A DNA stretch of 64,000 nt from CBDIDH01 sp965277595 (lineage in GTDB: Bacteria > Planctomycetota > Planctomycetia > Isosphaerales > Isosphaeraceae): assembly GCA_965277595.1 (NCBI GenBank), contig CBDIDH010000002.1, positions 930,001-994,000 on the forward strand, written 5' to 3'. The notes beneath the pieces were generated by a model that ran no database searches, had not been told where the DNA came from, and saw nothing but the letters and a program-made list of their open reading frames with translations. Positions 17,523 through 26,249 of the stretch are shown here, piece after piece; position 1 is the first letter of the stretch; each line of letters begins with the position of its first letter. The position numbers were made by a program, and so were the translations under genes.

Positions 17523-19121
17523 TCATTTCGCGAGATCGCCGACCGGTGTGACGGGGTGACCTTTGTGGACCTTTGGGTCCTTGTAGTCGTCGAGCCCCTT
17601 GTGGATGATCTGGCCGTAATATTTGGCGAAATTGAACTCTGGCGAGTTGTCCTCGTCGTGGCAGCGAAGGCAGAGCCGGTTCCTGTCGGCCTTATCGGCG
17701 GTCAGGTGCATTGCCGAGAGATACTCTTTGTTGTCGGGCTCCTCGACGTGCTTCGAGGCGGGGCCGTGGCAGTTCTCGCACTGGTTCCCCTTGAGCCTGG
17801 CCGTCAAGGTTGGCGAGACCCAGCCCGAGGTGTATTCAAAACCGGTCGTGTGGCAGGTCACGCACTCGGCATCATAAATCACGTTCGGTTTCGGATCGGC
17901 CTCCAGCGAGGCGAAGGCGCGGGCGTGCTTGGTCGACGCCCAGCGCTCGAACGTGTTGGGGTGACAGTCCTTGCACGCTTCGGCCCCGGCGAAAACGGCT
18001 CCTTGCGGAGCGCCGACGAAGTCGTGACGGGGGAAGTTCTCGACGACCTGCTGGGTCTTGAGCGTCTCCCGGAATTCACCCTCAACGATCTCGCGGATCG
18101 GCTTCGCCTCGCCGTCAAAGCGGGTGCCAAGCGTGATCCGCTGATAGCGGAGCGGCGCTTTCGGGTCGTCGAAGATGCCGACAACACCAACGTATTTTCC
18201 CTTCTGACCGACGGAGACGAGGAGCGTCTTGCCGCCGTTGAGTCGCTCGGCATCGTCGGGCGCGACGTCTGAGGGCGAGGTGCTCACGACGACGTCAAAG
18301 CCCGGATACTTCAAGGCGAGCGTTCTGGCCAGGTCGGGAGGTCCCTGGACGAGAAGAACCTGCCACTGGGTTTCTTTTTCAAGGCTTTGGAGGACCATCG
18401 GCAGGGCCTCGTCGATCGGTTTGACGGTGAGCAGGTCGAGAGACGGGTCGCGCAGGAGCTTGATCTTCTCGGGGTCAACGGCCGCGGTGATTCCGAGCGT
18501 CACCGACCCCGCCTTCGCCCGGACGCTCGGCACGATCTTCGCTTCCATGCCCGCCGCCGAGACGTTGGCGGCAACCACCTTGAGCGAGTCGCCGGGGAGG
18601 TTCAAGAACTGGCCGACCGCCTCGCCAACCCCGACCTTGAGGTCTTCGGGGCTCAACGCCATCGCCTGGTATTTCAGGGCCGCGAGCGCCTTCAGGGCGA
18701 TCTGGAATTTCACCTTGGTTTGCTCAGGCCCCGCTCGTGCGACGGCCGGGTCTTTCACCAGGCTACCGAGGTCAACCAGCACTAGCGGCCATTTTCGATC
18801 GTGGGTCAGGCGGTCGATCAGGACGGATCGTCGGAGCAGGCCGCCGAGTTGACCCTGCGTGCAGCCGCAAGGTTCCATGTAGCCGATCTGCTCTCCCGAG
18901 ATCACCAGCGCCGCCTTCGGATCGGGCCAGTCCTTGAACGCCCCATCCTGAGTTTTGGACGCGGGTGCCGACCCGGACCCCGCCTTCGAATCGACCGCGA
19001 CCGGTTCCGGCCCTGATTTGGGACTGACGTCGGTCGGCGTCGACCGCGAGCAGCCGACGTACGCCAGGAGGGCCGCGACCAGCCCGACCACGACGACCGG
19101 CCGTCGAAAATCTGACGGCAT
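17523..19121 (-). CDS. tetraheme cytochrome c lipoprotein with 5'-nucleotidase-like N-terminal domain
   Basis: Exported protein of 532 residues with a lipobox-like signal (LLAYVGC, C24). The N-terminal part holds EPCGCTQGQLGGLLRR and a metallophosphoesterase-like sequence. From about residue 381 there are four CxxCH heme sites: CKDCH, CVTCH, CENCH and CLRCH, with extra His residues for distal ligation, similar to the cytochrome c554 group. It is likely tethered to the membrane and passes electrons. The pairing of a nucleotidase-like domain with multiheme c-type is, in my knowledge, seen in planctomycetes and other bacteria but without assigned function. Confidence 0.82.
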   Translation of the reverse strand: MPSDFRRPVVVVGLVAALLAYVGCSRSTPTDVSPKSGPEPVAVDSKAGSGSAPASKTQDGAFKDWPDPKAALVISGEQIGYMEPCGCTQGQLGGLLRRSVLIDRLTHDRKWPLVLVDLGSLVKDPAVARAGPEQTKVKFQIALKALAALKYQAMALSPEDLKVGVGEAVGQFLNLPGDSLKVVAANVSAAGMEAKIVPSVRAKAGSVTLGITAAVDPEKIKLLRDPSLDLLTVKPIDEALPMVLQSLEKETQWQVLLVQGPPDLARTLALKYPGFDVVVSTSPSDVAPDDAERLNGGKTLLVSVGQKGKYVGVVGIFDDPKAPLRYQRITLGTRFDGEAKPIREIVEGEFRETLKTQQVVENFPRHDFVGAPQGAVFAGAEACKDCHPNTFERWASTKHARAFASLEADPKPNVIYDAECVTCHTTGFEYTSGWVSPTLTARLKGNQCENCHGPASKHVEEPDNKEYLSAMHLTADKADRNRLCLRCHDEDNSPEFNFAKYYGQIIHKGLDDYKDPKVHKGHPVTPVGDLAK

Positions 19122-19275
19122 CGGCGATCCTTTCCGTTGTCAGAGTGAGAGAGTAGAAAACGATCCAGGCCGGATCACCCCAAGAGGCGCGCAGCGGCTC
19201 AAAAACCGGAGGCCGCCGTTATAACGTCAACGGCGCCTCGGGGTAAGTGGGAACCGGGATCATCGCGGTCGCGAC

Positions 19276-20409
19276 TTACTGCGAGTTCGCGATCCAGACA
19301 TCGACCGGGACGAAGACCGTCTCCGCCTTGGGATGGTCGGTCTTGAGCACAACCTGGCCAAGAATGTTCTGCGCGGGGGTTCCGGGGGGAACGTTGACGA
19401 CCAGGCGATAATGCCCCTTCCGTTTGGTGTCCTCGGCCGGAAGGACCTCCGCGGTCAGGCCGTTGGGAACCCTCACGACCTCGAACTTCGTCTCGCGATT
19501 GCCGACGACGCTGAGATCCAGCGATCCAGTGCCCCCGACCTTGCCATCGACGATCGGCGAGTGCATGATCAGCCGGCCTGGACTTCCCAGACTCACGGGA
19601 CCAAGCAAGGTTCCAGTTATCGTCAGGCGAACCTCGGACTGCTTCGGGTGGTCGGTCGTCACGACGATTTCGTGGCGGAACTGGCCGAGCGGCATATCCG
19701 TCTTGAGGTCGATCGAGAGTTGCTCGCCCCCTTCCAGCTTCATCGTCTTGAGATCCTCGGCCGCAAGCGGCTGCCAGGAGGTGACGATGTGCTTCGGCGA
19801 CGACGAGGTGACCTTGACGATCTTCGTCTCGGGACGATCCTTCGAGAAGATTCCGAGCTTGGTGTTATGGCTCTCAACGTCGTTGCGGATGTCCAGCAGG
19901 TTGACGACATTCCCATCCAGCGGCGGGAAAATCATCACCGCCGGGTAAACCTTGCCGCGGACGTGAAGCGGGAACTTGGGAAGGTCGGGGTCATTCGTCC
20001 CGATGTCCGCGCCTTTTTCGTAAGTCCCATTATTGGCCCGGGTTTCGTATTCCAGGGTGATTTCGGTACTCTCGCCAGGCTTGACATAGGCGTGCTCGCC
20101 TTCGCGGAATTTGGCGAGCGTGCACGAACAGGTTGACGAGAGCATCCAGAGGTCGAGCGTCCCCTGTCCCTCGTTCTTCACGACCCAGGTATGTTTGCCA
20201 AGCGCCTGCTGCGACATCGTGCCGAAGTCAAAGTTCGGATCGCCGACGACAACCGCCTTGGGCTGCCCGGTACGGTCCTTGTTTTCGGCCCGGTTGACCG
20301 GAAAGGAAAGACCTCCGGTCGAGGCCGAGACTGGCAAGTATTGAATGGCAACTGTCGCCGTTGACGACAGCGCGACCACGACCGCCGCCAGGATGATCCA
20401 GCGTTTCAT
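19276..20409 (-). CDS. DUF1573 domain secreted protein
   Basis: After a signal anchor (residues about 4-21 from Met 20409) the 377-residue protein carries the DUF1573 Ig-like domain: FDFGTMSQQALGKHTWVVKNEG, then LSSTCSCT with the conserved paired Cys, and VKPGESTEITLEYETR. Two or three further beta-rich repeats follow. Such proteins are abundant in planctomycetes and Bacteroidota and lie outside the cytoplasmic membrane; their role is unknown. It is separated by 144 nt from hisG. Confidence 0.8.
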   Translation of the reverse strand: MKRWIILAAVVVALSSTATVAIQYLPVSASTGGLSFPVNRAENKDRTGQPKAVVVGDPNFDFGTMSQQALGKHTWVVKNEGQGTLDLWMLSSTCSCTLAKFREGEHAYVKPGESTEITLEYETRANNGTYEKGADIGTNDPDLPKFPLHVRGKVYPAVMIFPPLDGNVVNLLDIRNDVESHNTKLGIFSKDRPETKIVKVTSSSPKHIVTSWQPLAAEDLKTMKLEGGEQLSIDLKTDMPLGQFRHEIVVTTDHPKQSEVRLTITGTLLGPVSLGSPGRLIMHSPIVDGKVGGTGSLDLSVVGNRETKFEVVRVPNGLTAEVLPAEDTKRKGHYRLVVNVPPGTPAQNILGQVVLKTDHPKAETVFVPVDVWIANSQ

Positions 20410-20553
20410 GACCGGATGACTCCAAGATTCGTCGTCCGCCCGATCGGATTCCATCCAGCAAGACGACCCACGACCCTCTTTGAATGACCTGAATGAGATC
20501 TCTTGATCTTAATTCCGCGGCCGGGTCGAGGTCAATCTATTCAAACGCGATCC

Positions 20554-21585
20554 TTAGCCTGACTCTCCGGTCGCCGCGAGGCGGCGGCGGAGGTCGTCGA
20601 AGGTGGAATGGGCGTCGCGGCCGAAGACGAAACGGGCGGGAAGGCCGACGATCCGGCTGGCGCCGAGGCGAAAGAGATGACGCTGACAGGCGGTGAGCCG
20701 GGTCGAGGCCACCTGCGCGGTGACCCGCCAGCCGGGATTGCCGCGATCGTCCCAAACCTCGCCTCGGGCGATCTGTTGCGCCCCTTGCTGGCGAAGGTAA
20801 TCGGCCACGGCGGCGGCGGTCTCGGGGCCAGGCTCGGCCGGACTGCCGACCACTTCCAGGTGCAACATCCCTTCGGAGGCGCGAACGCCATCCATGGCGT
20901 CGAGCAAGAGGGCGAGCGGCCCGGTCTCGCCCTCGGCCGCGAGCGCCGAGAGCCCAGGCGCGTGGCCGATCAGGCAGGAGGCCGAATCAAGCACGCGGCC
21001 TTGCTCGATCTCCTTGAGCCGATTGTCCTTGAGAGTTGTTCCCGAACTGGTCAGGTCAACGATGATGTCGGCGATTCCCAGGCTCGGATGAAGCTCCAGG
21101 GCTCCTTCCGACTCGATGAGCTGATAGTAATAGATGCCCCACCGGCGAAAGTGCGCCTGAGTGAGCGCGGGGTACTTGGTCGAGACCCGGAAGGTCCGCC
21201 CCGACGCCTTGAACTCGGAGGTCAGGTCAACCAGGTCGATGACATGGCTGACATCGATCCAGCTTTCCGGGACCGCGACGACCAGGCGGCAGCCGCCATA
21301 GCCAAGGTCGGGAACGACGACGACCGTTCGGGCGGCCTCGGCGGCGCGTTCGGCGTAGACGTCCATCCCGGTCACCCCGAGATGGCAGCGCCCTTCCTGA
21401 ACCTGGGTCACGATATCGGTCGGCCGCATGAAGACGACATGAAAGCGCGGATGCCCGGCAATCGTCGCCTCATACTGGCGGTCGCTCGCCCGCCGGACCT
21501 TGTAACCGGCCGTCTTGAGGATCTCGACAATCCCGTCGTACAGGTGTCCCTTCGAAGGCAGGGCCAGGCGGATCGTGCCGGTCAT
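20554..21585 (-). CDS. hisG: ATP phosphoribosyltransferase catalytic subunit HisG with C-terminal extension
   Basis: First step of histidine synthesis: ATP plus PRPP gives phosphoribosyl-ATP. The catalytic part (about 1-215) has LALPSKGHLYDGIVEIL, the VTGMDVY loop and the PRPP-binding DIIVDLTSSGTTL. Unlike short-form HisG (about 210 residues) this one runs to 343, and the tail contains an ACT-like GWRVTAQVAS followed by RLGASRIVGLPARFVF, as in the regulatory domain of long-form HisG. It overlaps hisZ by ATGA, so catalytic and regulatory partners should be made together. Confidence 0.9.
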   Translation of the reverse strand: MTGTIRLALPSKGHLYDGIVEILKTAGYKVRRASDRQYEATIAGHPRFHVVFMRPTDIVTQVQEGRCHLGVTGMDVYAERAAEAARTVVVVPDLGYGGCRLVVAVPESWIDVSHVIDLVDLTSEFKASGRTFRVSTKYPALTQAHFRRWGIYYYQLIESEGALELHPSLGIADIIVDLTSSGTTLKDNRLKEIEQGRVLDSASCLIGHAPGLSALAAEGETGPLALLLDAMDGVRASEGMLHLEVVGSPAEPGPETAAAVADYLRQQGAQQIARGEVWDDRGNPGWRVTAQVASTRLTACQRHLFRLGASRIVGLPARFVFGRDAHSTFDDLRRRLAATGESG

Positions 21586-23111
21586 CGTCGCCCCCCGTCG
21601 GCCTGCGCCATCGCCTCGATCTCGGCCGGGGACGAGGCTCCTTCACGCCCTGAGATCAGGTCGTGAACTTTGAACGAGCCGGGACCGGCGACGGTGACGA
21701 CCCGGGCCAGTCCCAAGCCTTCGGCGCGGGCGCGTGCTCCGGTCGTCGGCCGGTCGGTCTCCAGCAGGGCCGTCGCCCCGAGGGCACGGAGCCGGACGGC
21801 CAGTCGAGCCGCCTCGTCGATCGCGGCCGACAATCCGGCGATCACCAGAAATCCCCTTGGCGCAGACGGTTCAGGCCGATGACCCTGGGCGTCAAGCACG
21901 CCCGCGAGCCGCTCCAGGCCGAAGGCGAAGCCGACCCCGCGGTCGTCGCGATCGCTGCCGAGGACCCGAGCCAGGCCGTCGTAGCGTCCGCCGCCGCAGA
22001 CCTCGACCGGGCCGTCGGGGGTCGTCGCGCTGATCTCGAAAACGACCTGAGAATAGAAGCCGATCCCTCGGCCAAAGCCGAGGTCGAGCACGACCCGGCC
22101 AGGGTCAACACCGAGCGCCCCGAGGGCCTTCAAAAGGCCACGAAGACCGGCCACCGAGTCAGGGGCCAGCCCCTCGCCATCAAGGCCGAGGCGGTCGAGG
22201 ACGGCATAAGGATCGCCCTTCAACTCGGAGAGGTCGTGAACCTGGGTTCGGACCCGTTCCAGGGCCGAGAGCAGGCCGTGGCCGAGGTCCCACTTGCGAC
22301 GGAGGCGGTTGACGATCTCGTGACCGGGACGACGCCCCGTCACCACCGGAACGAGCGTCCGGAAGAGGCGGTCGATCCCGCGATCCTCGACCGGCCCGAC
22401 AACCTCCGAGCCGATCATTCCGGCCGTCTCGCCGGTCGTCTGAAGCCAGCCGGAGAGTTGTTCGAGGCCGAGTTCGAGGGCCTTCACCCCCTGACCCTCG
22501 GCCGCGGCCTCGCTGAGCATCTCAATGAGGGCCGCGCCCAGAGGCGCGGGGAGGCCCGACCGATGGAGCATCTCCAGGATCAGGCCGACATGGCCAAGGC
22601 GGATCGTCGCGTGGTGAACCCCAGCCTCGGCGAGCGACCAGTCGGCCAGCCAGATCACCTCGGCATCGGCCATCGGGCCGGAATCGCCGATCCGCTCGAC
22701 GCCGACCTGCTGGAACTCGCGGAGGCGGCCCGGCCGGGGCTTCTCATAGCGAAAGACGGGGCCGGAGTGACTGACCCGCCAGGGGAGTTCGGGCGGTCTC
22801 TCGGCCGCTGTGTACGCCCGGACGATCCCGGCGGTGAGTTCGGGCCTGAGGCAGACGCCGTCCTGTCCGGTGCTTCCGCCGGCCAGCTCAAAGAGCTTGG
22901 CGACAATCCCGGCGCCACTCTTGCGCTCGTGCAGCTCGGTCGGTTCCAGGACAGGAGTTCGCACGGCCTGATATCCGGCTCGGGCGAACCGATTGACGAG
23001 AAGGGCCTCCAGGCCCGCCAGTCGCGCGGCCTCGGCCGGAAGCCGGTCCGAGGTCCCTCGAACGGCCTCGACAGGCCGCTCGGCCACGCCTTCAACGGGC
23101 AGAGGGATCAC
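21582..23111 (-). CDS. hisZ: ATP phosphoribosyltransferase regulatory subunit HisZ (HisRS-like paralogue)
   Basis: A 509-residue class II synthetase-like protein with altered catalytic motifs: RYEKPRPGRLREFQQVGVE (motif 2 region), GFGRGIGFYSQVVFE, and CGGGRYDGL followed by GVGFAFGLERL (motif 3). It keeps a C-terminal anticodon-binding-like domain (about 425-500). Position between hisS and hisG and its divergence point to HisZ, which activates and feedback-controls HisG, rather than a second tRNA synthetase. It starts with GTG inside the hisS stop codon (GTGA). Confidence 0.82.
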   Translation of the reverse strand: MIPLPVEGVAERPVEAVRGTSDRLPAEAARLAGLEALLVNRFARAGYQAVRTPVLEPTELHERKSGAGIVAKLFELAGGSTGQDGVCLRPELTAGIVRAYTAAERPPELPWRVSHSGPVFRYEKPRPGRLREFQQVGVERIGDSGPMADAEVIWLADWSLAEAGVHHATIRLGHVGLILEMLHRSGLPAPLGAALIEMLSEAAAEGQGVKALELGLEQLSGWLQTTGETAGMIGSEVVGPVEDRGIDRLFRTLVPVVTGRRPGHEIVNRLRRKWDLGHGLLSALERVRTQVHDLSELKGDPYAVLDRLGLDGEGLAPDSVAGLRGLLKALGALGVDPGRVVLDLGFGRGIGFYSQVVFEISATTPDGPVEVCGGGRYDGLARVLGSDRDDRGVGFAFGLERLAGVLDAQGHRPEPSAPRGFLVIAGLSAAIDEAARLAVRLRALGATALLETDRPTTGARARAEGLGLARVVTVAGPGSFKVHDLISGREGASSPAEIEAMAQADGGRR

Positions 23112-24469
23112 AGGGGCACCCCTTCCTCGGCCAGCGCCGTGGCCAGGGCCGACTCCAGGTCGTCCCAGGCGATCCCCTTCTTTTCCTGCCTCGTGGCCAG
23201 GTTGCGGAGATTGAAGACGCGTTGGCCGACCTCGTCCGGCCCGACAATCACGGCGAACCGGTGTCCTCGGGCCGATCCGTAGCCCATCTGCTTGCCGATC
23301 TGAAGGGCTTCGGGAAAGACCTCGGCCCCCAGGCCAACCGCCCGGAGTCGAGCGGCGAGAGAGACGGGAATCGCGTCATCGACCATCGGGAAGTTGGCGA
23401 CGAGGACCGGTGTCGCGGTCGATCTCCCCTTGAGCCAGCCCGCCTCTTCCATCAATGCCAGAAGGCGGTCAAGACCGATCGAGGCCCCGACGCCGGGTAG
23501 GCGCTGCTTGCTGAAAAGGTTCGCCAGGTTGTCGTACCGGCCTCCCGAGGCGACACTGCCGAAGTGCTCCCAGCCGTTCACGGTCGTTTCAAAGACGACG
23601 CCCGTGTAATAGTCAAGCCCGCGCGCCAGTCCAAGGTCGATCCGACGTCGATCTCGCGGCACGCCCGCGGCGTCAAGCAGGTTGACGATGTGCCTCAGAC
23701 TCCTGATCCCCTCGGCGGCCTTCGGATGCTGGCCGAGCGGACCTGATTCGACCTGGTTCAGGACGTCGAGACTTCCTCGCCCTTGCTCGGCGAAATCGAG
23801 GACGCGGGCCGCCTGATCGTCCGAGAGACCGGCGCCGACGTCGCCCCCCTTGACCAGTTCCTCGCGCACCTTCTCGCGGCCGATCTTCGCCAGCTTGTCG
23901 AGCGCCCGCAAGACCGGCCCCGTTCGGTCGGCGACGCCGAGAGTGTCAAGCAAACCATCAAGGATCTTGCGATCGTTGAGCGTGATCGTGAACGCGGGGA
24001 CGCCGGCCAGCGATAAGGCCGCGTGGATGACCTGGGCGATCTCGGCATCGGCGAGAGGGCTCTCGGTGCCGACCGTATCAAAATCGCACTGCATGAACTC
24101 GCGGAAGCGTCCCTTCGCGGGGCGTTCGCCGCGGAAGACCGAGCCGATCGCGTACCGTTTGAACGGTGTTCCCAGTTCGTTGACGTGCCTGGCGACGAAC
24201 CGGGCGAGCGGCACGGTCAGGTCGAACCGAAGCGCCAGCTCGCCGGGGGTTCCCCCCTTGTTGGTGACGTCGAAGATCTGCCTGAGCACCTCGTCCGAGC
24301 CGGCCCCCTTGCCCGTGAGGACCTCCATGCGCTCGATGTGCGGCGTCTCGATCGGCAAGAATCCGAAGGAGGCGAAGGTCTTCCGAAAGATCCCGAGCAT
24401 CCGCTCGCGGGGGATCATCACCGCGGGGGGAATGTCCCGGAGCCCGCTGGCCACGCGGGGGTCGATCAT
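23108..24469 (-). CDS. hisS: histidyl-tRNA synthetase HisS
   Basis: Charges tRNA-His with histidine. Met 24469 gives 453 residues starting MIDPRVASGLRDIPP, matching normal HisRS length; AGAAGGA lies about 11 nt upstream. Motif 2 FRGERPAKGRFREFMQCDFD, the HisA motif GLARGLDYYTG, motif 3 ASIGLDRLLALM and a C-terminal anticodon-binding domain are all present. It heads the hisS-hisZ-hisG set, whose members overlap by 4 nt, coupling histidine supply with charging. Confidence 0.93.
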   Translation of the reverse strand: MIDPRVASGLRDIPPAVMIPRERMLGIFRKTFASFGFLPIETPHIERMEVLTGKGAGSDEVLRQIFDVTNKGGTPGELALRFDLTVPLARFVARHVNELGTPFKRYAIGSVFRGERPAKGRFREFMQCDFDTVGTESPLADAEIAQVIHAALSLAGVPAFTITLNDRKILDGLLDTLGVADRTGPVLRALDKLAKIGREKVREELVKGGDVGAGLSDDQAARVLDFAEQGRGSLDVLNQVESGPLGQHPKAAEGIRSLRHIVNLLDAAGVPRDRRRIDLGLARGLDYYTGVVFETTVNGWEHFGSVASGGRYDNLANLFSKQRLPGVGASIGLDRLLALMEEAGWLKGRSTATPVLVANFPMVDDAIPVSLAARLRAVGLGAEVFPEALQIGKQMGYGSARGHRFAVIVGPDEVGQRVFNLRNLATRQEKKGIAWDDLESALATALAEEGVPL

Positions 24470-24646
24470 GACAGGCGCGTCCTTCTCACGGATTCCCAGA
24501 CAAAACGCACTCACCGGATCATCCGGCCGGACGTGAGCCGGATCTTCTTTGGGCGTAATGACACCGCCGGTCTCTTTTTGAGACGAATCGAGACTAGCAA
24601 AACGTTCACCACAATGCAACTGTACCGCTGTCCAAAAGACAGGCCC

Positions 24647-24724
24647 GATGGCCGATGACCAATGTTCAGAGATCAGAATGAACCGGCAAGGGCAACGTCC
24701 TGAATTCCTCGGTCATCGGCCATC
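24647..24724. repeat. heptad-unit inverted repeat, copy 3
   Basis: Left arm GATGGCCGATGACCAAT (24647-24663) pairs with a right arm at 24708-24724. The loop holds CGGCAAGG and TCCTGAATT pieces resembling the cores of copies 11 and 14. It lies between mnmE and hisS, both minus strand. Confidence 0.8.
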
Positions 24725-24779
24725 CCGTGTTTGAAGACCCCGCCTCCCCGATCAAGTTGCCCAGGGGCCTGTCACGCGA

Positions 24780-26123
24780 TCACTTGCCGATGCAGAAGCG
24801 GCGAAAGATGCGGTCGAGGATGTCATCGGTGACAACAGCGCCGACGACCTTGCCAAGCTCGTCGATCGCCTGGCGAAGATCGACCGAGACAAGCTCGTCG
24901 CCCACGCCGAGGGCCAGGGCCGAGGCGGCCGAGGCGAGGGCCTCGCTGGCCAGTGTCAGGCTCTCCCGGCATCGGGCGCCGGTGGTCGTCGGCAGGTCGG
25001 CCGACGACGCGACGGCTCGAATCGCCGAGGCGATCGCCTGTCGGAGCGATTCCAGGCCCGAACCGCTCGCGGCGCTCGTGAGTAGCGAGCCGGGAAGAGC
25101 CGAGGGGGCGTCGACGAGGTCGGCCTTGGTCACAACAAGGAGGCGGGGGCGATCGGTCGTCAAGGGGTCGAAGGACGGAGCATCGGCGGGGCGGCAGTCC
25201 AGAAGGAGGTCGGCGCGGGCGGCTTCCGAGGCGCGAAAGGTCTGGGCAAGAGCGGCGATCGACGTCAGGGCAGGCTCGGCGCCGGCGGTGTCAACAAGGT
25301 CGACGGTCAGGCCGTCGCCAAGGTCGAGCGGAGCGCAGAGGTAGTCGCGGGTCGTGCCCGCCTGGGGCGAGACGAGGGCCACGGGCAGGCCGAGCAGGGC
25401 GTTGAAGAGCCGACTTTTACCCGCGTTCGGCGGGCCGACGAGAACGACCCGGGGATGCCCTTCGGGACGGTCGCGGCCTTGAAGGCGTTCGGCCAGGGCG
25501 GCGGTCTCGGCCGAGCCCGCCGCAAGCTCGGCGGCAAGTTCCTGGCGGCCGAGCTCCACGACGTCGGGCTCGTCGAGGAAATCGAGGTTGGCTTCCAGGT
25601 GCGCGAGGACGTCAAGGAGGCGATCGCGAAGCGCGGCGATCGGCCCGGCGAGGCCGCCGGCAAGCTGGCCGAGCGCGGCTTCAAGCTGCGCGGGAGATCG
25701 CGCGTCGATGACGCCGAGGACAGCCTCGGCGCGGGTCAGGTCGATCCGCCCCGAGAGAAAGGCGCGAAGGGTGAACTCGCCCGGCCCGGCGGCCCGAGCC
25801 CCGCGCGTCAGGCAGTGCGCCAGGAGATGCTGAAGCAAGGGGGGCGAGGCCACGGTATGGATCTCGGCCGAGGGCTCGCCGGTGTACGTCCGTCGGCCCG
25901 CCCAGAGAATCAAAGCGGCGGGCAAAGTGGGACGAAGGCCATCGAGTCGGTATCGGCCTGTCGTCCGCCCAGCCCGGGGCGTTGAGGGTTCCTGATCGGC
26001 GAGAAATCCGCCGAGAGCCACGCGCCAGGCGTCTGGTCCGCTCAGGCGGACGACCCCTCGAAACCCGAACCCCGGCGGACTGGAAATCGCGGCGATCGTG
26101 TCGGAGGGGTCAAGGAGGGGCAT
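24780..26123 (-). CDS. mnmE: tRNA modification GTPase MnmE
   Basis: With MnmG it installs carboxymethylaminomethyl groups on U34 of tRNAs. The 447 residues from Met 26123 begin DTIAAISSPPG, have the GEFTLRAFLSGRIDLTRAEAV region, Walker A GPPNAGKS at 230-237, switch GTTRDY, G3 DTAG, and end with the catalytic FCIGK motif (443-447). The G4 base-recognition motif reads TKAD instead of NKxD, a change that may alter nucleotide preference. In-frame codons upstream of 26123 cross a repeat and are unlikely to be translated. Confidence 0.93.
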   Translation of the reverse strand: MPLLDPSDTIAAISSPPGFGFRGVVRLSGPDAWRVALGGFLADQEPSTPRAGRTTGRYRLDGLRPTLPAALILWAGRRTYTGEPSAEIHTVASPPLLQHLLAHCLTRGARAAGPGEFTLRAFLSGRIDLTRAEAVLGVIDARSPAQLEAALGQLAGGLAGPIAALRDRLLDVLAHLEANLDFLDEPDVVELGRQELAAELAAGSAETAALAERLQGRDRPEGHPRVVLVGPPNAGKSRLFNALLGLPVALVSPQAGTTRDYLCAPLDLGDGLTVDLVDTAGAEPALTSIAALAQTFRASEAARADLLLDCRPADAPSFDPLTTDRPRLLVVTKADLVDAPSALPGSLLTSAASGSGLESLRQAIASAIRAVASSADLPTTTGARCRESLTLASEALASAASALALGVGDELVSVDLRQAIDELGKVVGAVVTDDILDRIFRRFCIGK

Positions 26124-26177
26124 TCCAGAACTCAATCGCGGAGGGAGACAGACCCAGCGCCAATGCCTTCCTGGGAA

Positions 26178-26201
26178 TGACCGATGACCGATGACCGATG
26201 A
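26178..26201. repeat. heptad-unit repeat, copy 4 (single arm)
   Basis: Three GACCGAT units in tandem with no complementary arm nearby. It lies in the 126-nt gap between yidC and mnmE. Confidence 0.75.
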
Positions 26202-26249
26202 AGACAATCCCATGCGGCAACGGCTTCGCCGACGAATCTGGTTCCTGTC

